Shown here: piece after piece, positions 29,058 through 33,671 of the stretch
Position numbering within the stretch: the stretch's first letter is position 1
Layout of the letters: each line of letters begins with the position of its first letter
Source: Prevotellaceae bacterium UBA2718
GTDB lineage: Bacteria; Bacteroidota; Bacteroidia; Bacteroidales; Bacteroidaceae
Length of the DNA: 33,671 bases
Direction of reading: 5' to 3'
NCBI GenBank assembly: GCA_002353975.1
Contig: DEKQ01000007.1
Span: forward strand, 1 to 33,671
Notes under the pieces: generated by a model
What the model was told of the DNA's origin: nothing
Seen by the model: the letters and a program-made list of their open reading frames with translations, nothing else
Databases searched by the model: none
Program-made: the position numbers and the translations under genes

Positions 29058-29633
29058 TCAGAACTCGTAGCCCAGCTTCAGGCCCACGTAGCTGTATGCC
29101 GTGTTCTTTTTCGTATAGTCCCTGAAGCAGTTGAGCGAGTAGCTGAGTCCTATCTGGAAGTTATTGCGCAGGCCTCCGAAGCTGTATCCCACCGTTGGGC
29201 TGACGAAGAAGCCTTCGTTGGTCATTCCGCCGATGTTCACAGACCAGAACGGCACGCCGTCGCGGTCGTATGTGGCCATGAAGTTGCCGCGCGCGTTGGC
29301 AAAGATGGGCACGCCGAACTTATTGTCCGTATCCCTCACCTGGGCGTTGTGAACGTACATCCTGACGCCCACGCCGGCACCGACGCGCAGAAATTCGCTG
29401 AACCGGTAGCCGCCGGTCCATGTCAGCGTGGCAAACTGTGCGTTGGTCCTGTTGGCCATCACGCTGCTGCCGCCTTCGGCTTCAAAGACGTGCCAGAAGC
29501 CCTTATCTACTCCCATGTTGGTCTTATAGGGCCGCTGCTGGGGCTTCTCAGGCAGTTTCACGTCGCGATACTGGGCCGACGCCGTGAGCATCACGACGGC
29601 GGCGAGGAGAGTTGTAAGGAGTATTCTTTTCAT
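29058..29633 (-). CDS. Small outer-membrane beta-barrel protein candidate
   Basis: 191 residues, signal peptide MKRILLTTLLAAVVMLTASA, mature protein rich in alternating aromatic/Gly strands: TLTWTGGYRFSEFLRVGAGV, VPIFANARGNFMATYDR, TVGYSFGGLRNNFQIGLSY, and a final strand YVGLKLGYEF ending in Phe, the usual C-terminal barrel signal. About eight strands are likely. The first part of the mature protein (Pro/Lys-rich, KLPEKPQQRPYKTN) is outside the barrel. This is the one clear outer-membrane component of the exported-gene series. Confidence 0.78.
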   Translation of the reverse strand: MKRILLTTLLAAVVMLTASAQYRDVKLPEKPQQRPYKTNMGVDKGFWHVFEAEGGSSVMANRTNAQFATLTWTGGYRFSEFLRVGAGVGVRMYVHNAQVRDTDNKFGVPIFANARGNFMATYDRDGVPFWSVNIGGMTNEGFFVSPTVGYSFGGLRNNFQIGLSYSLNCFRDYTKKNTAYSYVGLKLGYEF

Positions 29634-29713
29634 AGGTTGGTGTTCTTTTATCGTTTAGTAATCTATGTTCCCGCCCCTGCACAGGGCTATACGGGATGAT
29701 GGAAATGACGCAA

Positions 29714-30181
29714 TCAGAAGCCTGACGAGAGCGACCGTACCACGCCGGCCTTCTCCAGTTCCTTGCGCAGCGAGGTCTTGTCCACCTGCAGTATGGCTCC
29801 GCACTTGTAGCCCTTCGGGGTCTTCACGCGGTCGTAAGAGCCTGCCACGACGGATGCGAAGTTCTGGCACTGGCCGTCAGAGGCAAAGAACTCATTGCAG
29901 AAGGCGGCATTGTCGGCCTCTGCCGTGGGCTTTGCCATAGCAGGCTGCCGCGCGCCGCTGTTATTGCCGCTGCATCCGCGGAACACTATGCCATGCACGG
30001 CGCAACGCTTCAGGTCGGCATCCTTGGCATTCTTCGTATATACATACACCTTCACCAGCACGGTGCCCTCGGTTCCCGAACCGGCACCGGTGATGTCATA
30101 TTGGGGCAACTTGTCGCCCTTGGCCATCGCCCCTGCCACCGTGAGCAGGAGCATAACCATAATGCTGAGTATCTGTTTCAT
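29714..30181 (-). CDS. Small unnamed exported protein (family B, copy 2)
   Basis: 155 residues from ATG 30181 (MKQILSIMVMLLLTVAGAMA); a longer in-frame start at 30238 would place 19 non-signal residues and a hairpin in the gene. The mature part has DITGAGSGTEGTVLVKVYVY, KDADLKRCAVHGIVFRGC, FFASDGQCQNF and the C-terminal SLRKELEKAGVVRS. Distantly similar to 28547-29020. Two cysteines in VFRGCSG and RCAVHG could form a disulfide. It sits between the family A gene and the barrel gene. Confidence 0.75.
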   Translation of the reverse strand: MKQILSIMVMLLLTVAGAMAKGDKLPQYDITGAGSGTEGTVLVKVYVYTKNAKDADLKRCAVHGIVFRGCSGNNSGARQPAMAKPTAEADNAAFCNEFFASDGQCQNFASVVAGSYDRVKTPKGYKCGAILQVDKTSLRKELEKAGVVRSLSSGF

Positions 30182-30263
30182 ATTTTTATTGTGTGTAGTT
30201 AATGATGGGTGTCTGCGATGGTATCGCAGACTCTCCAACGGATTATGAATTATGCATTATGAA
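30182..30263. repeat. Intergenic hairpin and AT-rich microrepeat between 29714 and 30264 genes
   Basis: GTCTGCGAT-GGT-ATCGCAGAC (30211-30231) is a perfect 9-bp stem of the same TGCGAT-nnn-ATCGCA type as 13037-13055. It is followed by ATTATGAATTATGCATTATG, an AT-rich tract related to 1672-1748. No terminator T-run directly follows on the minus strand. Confidence 0.75.
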
Positions 30264-31484
30264 TTACTTTGTCATTTCCCTTATCAGCATTCCTTTTGAG
30301 AATTCGCCTCCGCTGACTTTGCGGAATGTGGTGTACCCCAGTGTGGCACCGGCAGCACCCTCTTCAACAGCCATGAAGCGGTTGTCCCAGATGAGGTTGT
30401 TGATGGGCTCTATCACGCCCACACGGTTATACTTGTGCTTGCCGTTCTCTAACTCCACAAGCTCCAGCACCTCAAACCTTGACTTTGCTGTCACGCCCTC
30501 TTTCATGCCCACGTAGGCTGTCAGCGGCTCTACGGAGACCAGTGGCGACTTGGTGCGGAACTCCTCATACTCGCGCTGCAGGTCTACCACATTCTCGTCA
30601 ATGGCACGCTGGCACGCCTTGCGCACCATCACGAGTGGCTCATTCTCATTGATGCCGAGGAACGATGTGTTGCCGCCGCTGCTCTCCACCTTGCCCACGT
30701 AGGTGAGGTGATAACTGCCGCGGGCCTTGTCAAAGTTGGCACATTTCTTTGCATCGGGCTGTGCGGCGTACTGCTCCTGATAGAACAGTTTGGCCTGCTC
30801 CTCGTTCCAGTCTAAGCGATAGAGGAAGGTGTTGATCTTCACCTTGAAGCCCTTGACGCTCTCCACCATGTCGCTGACATTGTCAACGAGATTGCTGACA
30901 TTGACTCCGGCGAAGGCACCTGCCAGACCTCCGGCAACGCGCAGTATGCCGCCAATGGTCTTGGATCTCTGCTCTTTGTCCACATAGCGGATGTCGTTGA
31001 CGATGACGAATGTGTTGCCTATGAGCTCCTCTCCCGCATCCTGCAACATTGCCATGCCACGGGCTGAGCGGGCTGCGAGTTGTTTATCAAACTCGGTAGC
31101 GTTGTACAGTCCGCGCTCCTTTACCAGTTCCATGTCACACTGGCCCGTGAAATAGTCACGGTTGAACCATCGTCCCACGAGGCGGCTCGCCACGCGGTTG
31201 TCATCCAGGAACTGTGTGATGACGGGGTTCTCGCGCTCCTTATTGGCACCCGCGAGTTTCTTGTCCATGTTCAGAACCTTGACGCTCAGGTTATGGTCGT
31301 TGAACTTGTCGGGCACGGGAATCTGCATAAACGCCTCCCTAATCTCGTTGGCAAACTTCTGCTCCGTGTGGTTCACTAACAGCGAGTATATGGAACTGCG
31401 GCGATAGTTTGACTCCGGAGCCTGCGCATTTGATGTCACTGACAGTGCCAGTGCAAGACTTAAAAGGATATATCTCGTTTTCAT
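30264..31484 (-). CDS. Unnamed exported protein, family A (first paralogue)
   Basis: 406 residues, signal peptide MKTRYILLSLALALSVTSNA. Homologous end to end with 24462-25571: KFNDHNLSVKV, ERGLYNATEFD, AMLQDAGEELIGNTFVIVND, PLVSVEPLTAYVGMKEGV, YNRVGVIEPINNLIWDNRFM and the ending GMLIREMTK. It has an extra stretch of about 35 residues (around 175-215), with the hydrophobic GGILRVAGGLAGAFAGVNV and then an amphipathic VSDMVESVKGF, which could insert in a membrane. 36 bases after the WG-repeat gene, so the two are in one unit. No family recognised. Confidence 0.8.
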   Translation of the reverse strand: MKTRYILLSLALALSVTSNAQAPESNYRRSSIYSLLVNHTEQKFANEIREAFMQIPVPDKFNDHNLSVKVLNMDKKLAGANKERENPVITQFLDDNRVASRLVGRWFNRDYFTGQCDMELVKERGLYNATEFDKQLAARSARGMAMLQDAGEELIGNTFVIVNDIRYVDKEQRSKTIGGILRVAGGLAGAFAGVNVSNLVDNVSDMVESVKGFKVKINTFLYRLDWNEEQAKLFYQEQYAAQPDAKKCANFDKARGSYHLTYVGKVESSGGNTSFLGINENEPLVMVRKACQRAIDENVVDLQREYEEFRTKSPLVSVEPLTAYVGMKEGVTAKSRFEVLELVELENGKHKYNRVGVIEPINNLIWDNRFMAVEEGAAGATLGYTTFRKVSGGEFSKGMLIREMTK

Positions 31485-31520
31485 TGTGTTAATCTGTTAA
31501 GGTGTTAATACGTTAGTTCA

Positions 31521-33272
31521 TCAATAGTCCCATTCCTCTTCGCCGATGGTTGACTGCAGGTCATACGAACGGTTATTGCGTGTCACCTGTAGCAGGACCT
31601 TCTTCTCCTCCGAATCGGTCAGTTTCCTGTTGCCATATTTCGTCATAATCTCCTTGGCTATGATGTCCTTGCAGTACGGGCTCACGGGTCTGTCCATAAT
31701 CACTTCGTCGTTAGTGTTGATGAGAATGCCGAACAGATACGGGGTGGCCATTAGTTTGTCTGCCGTCTCTTTATTAACCTGGGTGCCTTGTATCTGCAAC
31801 TGTGCGCGGTTCAGCGGCGTGTCATCCACCTTCAGGTTTGTGGGGATTGCCAATGCCATGCCGTCCTTGAAATTTTGTACATCCTTGTATCCCTGCTCAT
31901 AGAGACGGCTCGTGACGGTGTTGTAATGGTAGTACAGCGAGTCTTTGTCCTGCACCCATACGTGCGTGGCATCATTCGTGTCGGGCATTTTCAGGTTGGT
32001 AAAGTTCGTCGGTACATACTTCACGTTGCTTGGCGACACGGCACCCCATTTCCCGTCCTTCTGCACGGGGATGAAATCCCAGTAGTTGCCCAGGGCCAGG
32101 TCATAGTCAAACGGTATCACGGTAGCCCCTGAGCGGTTCACGACACCGAACTTGCCATCCTTCTTCACGCTGAATACCTCGGCGGTGCCCTCATAGTTGG
32201 GGAAGTAGAGGTCCTCATATCCCGACAGCGCCTGCACGTTGTTACCGTTCTCGTCAAACACCTCACATTTACCCGTAGAGTTCATCGCTCCCCACAGTTT
32301 CGTCTCGGCGCTGTGCTTCACGGTTGCGTAGCCAGAGCGTACGGTCTTGCCCGTGCGGTCTATGAAGTACCACGGTGTGCTGCCCGAGAGGCTGTTCACG
32401 GCTGCTATGTCGCCAAAGAAGTCTGAGGGGAGCTTGCCGCTCATGTCTGTCACGGCTTCCGAATTTACCGTCAGCACCTCAAAACTCTGGCCCGTAGAGA
32501 TGTTGTAGTATCCGTAGATGTATTGCTTCTTCTTAAAGATATAGTATCTCACCATATCGTTCTTGGGCATCATCACCTGATCGTATTCACCTCTCTTCAG
32601 CAGTTCGCGACCGTTTTTGTCCAGAATGCCGGGCTTATACGCGCTGGCGCTGTTGCTGAACCCCAGGAATGAGCAGTCCGTCACCAGCGTGTCACCCACG
32701 TAGTGAACACTGCCGTTCAGCAGTTTCGTGGCGTTGTCTGAGGCTGCCGTATTTGAAAACTCAAACAGGCCATAGTACTTTGGCTCCACTATGATGTTGC
32801 CCCATGAGTCTATGATACCATATTTTGCTAAGCTGATATATGACTTCGCACCGTCTGGCGTCTGCTTGCCACCAGAGCCTATCAGGGCTTTGCCATAGCA
32901 GTTAGGCGGCGAAATAAGGGTGTACTTCACCTCAAGAACCACCTTGCCGCTGTGATTTGCCAGACCCATCTTTTTGCCGTCCTTTATCAGGAACAGGTCC
33001 TTAGTCCAGTCCGTTATCTGGTTGTATTTCAAGGGGAGCACCTCATTACCGCGAGTGTCTATGATGCCATACTTGCCGTTGTCCGACACGATGGCGATGC
33101 CGTCCTTGAATGGCTGGGCACTCTCATACTTGCATTTGATAACTTCATTACCGCTAAGGTCGGCAAAGCCCACCTTGCCCTTCTGGTTGACCTTGATAGT
33201 CAGGTCCTGGGCCTCAGCATACGTCGCACCACACAATATGGCGAACAAAAACAGGAGTCTCTTTAGTTTCAT
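31521..33272 (-). CDS. Exported WG-repeat protein with EEEWDY tail
   Basis: 583 residues, signal peptide MKLKRLLFLFAILCGATYAE ending AQ. At least six WG/KWG-type repeats of about 40-50 residues: GKVGFADLSGNEVIKCKYES, GKYGIIDTRGNEVLPLKYNQ, GKKMGLANHSGKVVLEVKY, AKYGIIDSWGNIIVEPKYYG, GKFGVVNRSGATVIPFDYD and GKWGAVSPSN. Such proteins fold as beta repeats used for surface or periplasmic binding. The C-terminal region after about residue 470 is a different domain (AQLQIQGTQVNKETADKLMA) ending EEEWDY. It is the first gene of the exported series; a possible -7 box TATTTTTG (complement of 33411-33418) lies about 140 bases upstream without a good TTG. Confidence 0.85.
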   Translation of the reverse strand: MKLKRLLFLFAILCGATYAEAQDLTIKVNQKGKVGFADLSGNEVIKCKYESAQPFKDGIAIVSDNGKYGIIDTRGNEVLPLKYNQITDWTKDLFLIKDGKKMGLANHSGKVVLEVKYTLISPPNCYGKALIGSGGKQTPDGAKSYISLAKYGIIDSWGNIIVEPKYYGLFEFSNTAASDNATKLLNGSVHYVGDTLVTDCSFLGFSNSASAYKPGILDKNGRELLKRGEYDQVMMPKNDMVRYYIFKKKQYIYGYYNISTGQSFEVLTVNSEAVTDMSGKLPSDFFGDIAAVNSLSGSTPWYFIDRTGKTVRSGYATVKHSAETKLWGAMNSTGKCEVFDENGNNVQALSGYEDLYFPNYEGTAEVFSVKKDGKFGVVNRSGATVIPFDYDLALGNYWDFIPVQKDGKWGAVSPSNVKYVPTNFTNLKMPDTNDATHVWVQDKDSLYYHYNTVTSRLYEQGYKDVQNFKDGMALAIPTNLKVDDTPLNRAQLQIQGTQVNKETADKLMATPYLFGILINTNDEVIMDRPVSPYCKDIIAKEIMTKYGNRKLTDSEEKKVLLQVTRNNRSYDLQSTIGEEEWDY

Positions 33273-33450
33273 AGTATATATATATAATGTGTTAGTAGTG
33301 TAACGATAGTATAGTTAGATTTTCAGCCGTGTAACGAGCTGTTTAGGTGAGATTTAGATGTTTTCGGCGGTAAAGTTAAGAAAAATTTACAATATACACA
33401 AGAAAAAAGACAAAAATATAATCCCAACGCCGAAATTTTGCTGGTTTTCC

Positions 33451-33580
33451 GCCATTTTGGGATACTGCCAAAATGGCAGTAGATGTTTTGCGGTGTAATA
33501 GTAGGTCTATTACCGAGTAAAAGACCTGCTATTGCAACGTGTTGATAGTCAGTGTGTTTGGGACTGCCATTTTGGCAGTC
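33451..33580. repeat. Nested palindromic element (two ACTGCCA dyads flanking a 17-bp hairpin)
   Basis: ACTGCCAAAATGGCAGT (33464-33480) and its exact reverse complement ACTGCCATTTTGGCAGT (33563-33579) flank the hairpin AATAGTAGGTCTATTAC (33497-33513), CGA, GTAAAAGACCTGCTATT (33517-33533), whose arms match at 15 of 17. The inner module is the same sequence as the units at 6646-6733. A further dyad GCCATTTTGG/CCAAAATGGC overlaps the left flank (33451-33477). Confidence 0.85.
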
Positions 33581-33616
33581 GGGGATGTTTTTGCCCGGGA
33601 GCGCTCAGAACGCCAT

Positions 33617-33671
33617 GATGTTTTCTTGTGTGGGCTTCAGAGCTTCAGGATGTTTTCTTGTGTGGGCTTCA
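33617..33671. repeat. Start of a 32-bp tandem repeat at the window edge
   Basis: GATGTTTTCTTGTGTGGGCT plus TCA occurs at 33617-33639 and again at 33649-33671, separated by GAGCTTCAG, period 32. The second copy ends exactly at the window edge, so the true number of copies is unknown. Confidence 0.8.

Larger units (their letters stand above)
33273..33671. other. Gene-free end region with palindromes and tandem repeats
   Basis: No gene of convincing length is seen. Contents: an AT-rich leader with TATATATATATA just upstream of the WG-repeat gene; a possible minus-strand -7 box at 33411-33418; the palindromic element at 33451-33580; and a 32-bp tandem repeat reaching the window end. A promoter for the WG-repeat gene must lie here, but only the -7 part can be suggested. 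Confidence 0.6.

Noticed and set aside
33617..33671. CRISPR array
   Set aside because: Only two copies, a 9-base identical-context gap instead of unique spacers of about 30 bases, and no cas genes.

Overview
The window looks like a chromosomal segment of a Bacteroidetes bacterium, most likely order Bacteroidales and perhaps a Prevotella relative. The evidence is: promoters of the form TTG-N20-TAnnTTTG (3 clear cases), TonB-dependent receptors, lipoproteins with a Cys-Gly-Asp-rich N-terminus, a BACON-like domain, and several families of short dispersed repeats between and even inside genes. The genus is inference; no rRNA or marker gene is present.

Region 1 (1-24 kb) is a nearly complete anaerobic (early-cobalt) cobalamin locus. 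After a tRNA-Ala, a plus-strand operon encodes four two-domain fusion enzymes of corrin-ring synthesis in a row: CbiH-CbiC, CbiE-CbiT, CbiG-CbiF and CbiJ-CbiD. A HAD phosphatase follows, converging on a minus-strand btuC-btuF pair (cobalamin-type ABC permease and binding lipoprotein, with no ATPase gene here). Divergent from btuF lies cobS-cobU-cobT, for lower-ligand attachment. It converges on a long minus-strand operon read from about 23.1 to 12.1 kb. That operon starts at a clear promoter and a cobalamin riboswitch, then encodes two TonB-dependent receptors, a lipoprotein form of the CbiK cobaltochelatase, CbiA split into two overlapping ORFs, a PduO-type adenosyltransferase, CbiP, CobD and CbiB. 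Uptake and late synthesis thus appear to share one B12-sensing leader. I did not find CbiL, a precorrin-2 synthesis enzyme, BtuD or a recognised alpha-ribazole phosphatase.

The cobD-cbiP stretch (12.9-15.7 kb) is heavily invaded by short repeats: G-rich GGGTGAGG arrays, AATGGTACAT-type repeats, small hairpins and a TTAGGG-like hexamer run. Several are translated in frame, and one supplies both the stop codon of cobD and the start codon of cbiB.

Region 2 (23.2-33.3 kb) is a minus-strand series of ten genes, all with predicted export signals: a WG-repeat protein, two paralogues of an unnamed 370-406-residue family, two distantly related small proteins, an outer-membrane barrel candidate, three further unnamed exported proteins and a BACON-like lipoprotein. 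The unit (protein ending in an EEWD-aromatic tail, followed by the unnamed family) occurs twice, once in GC-richer and once in AT-richer DNA. This is the best candidate for an undescribed envelope system; its function cannot be read from the sequence. The last 400 bases hold no gene but a nested palindromic element that shares a module with a 22-bp tandem array at 6.65 kb, and the beginning of another tandem repeat.
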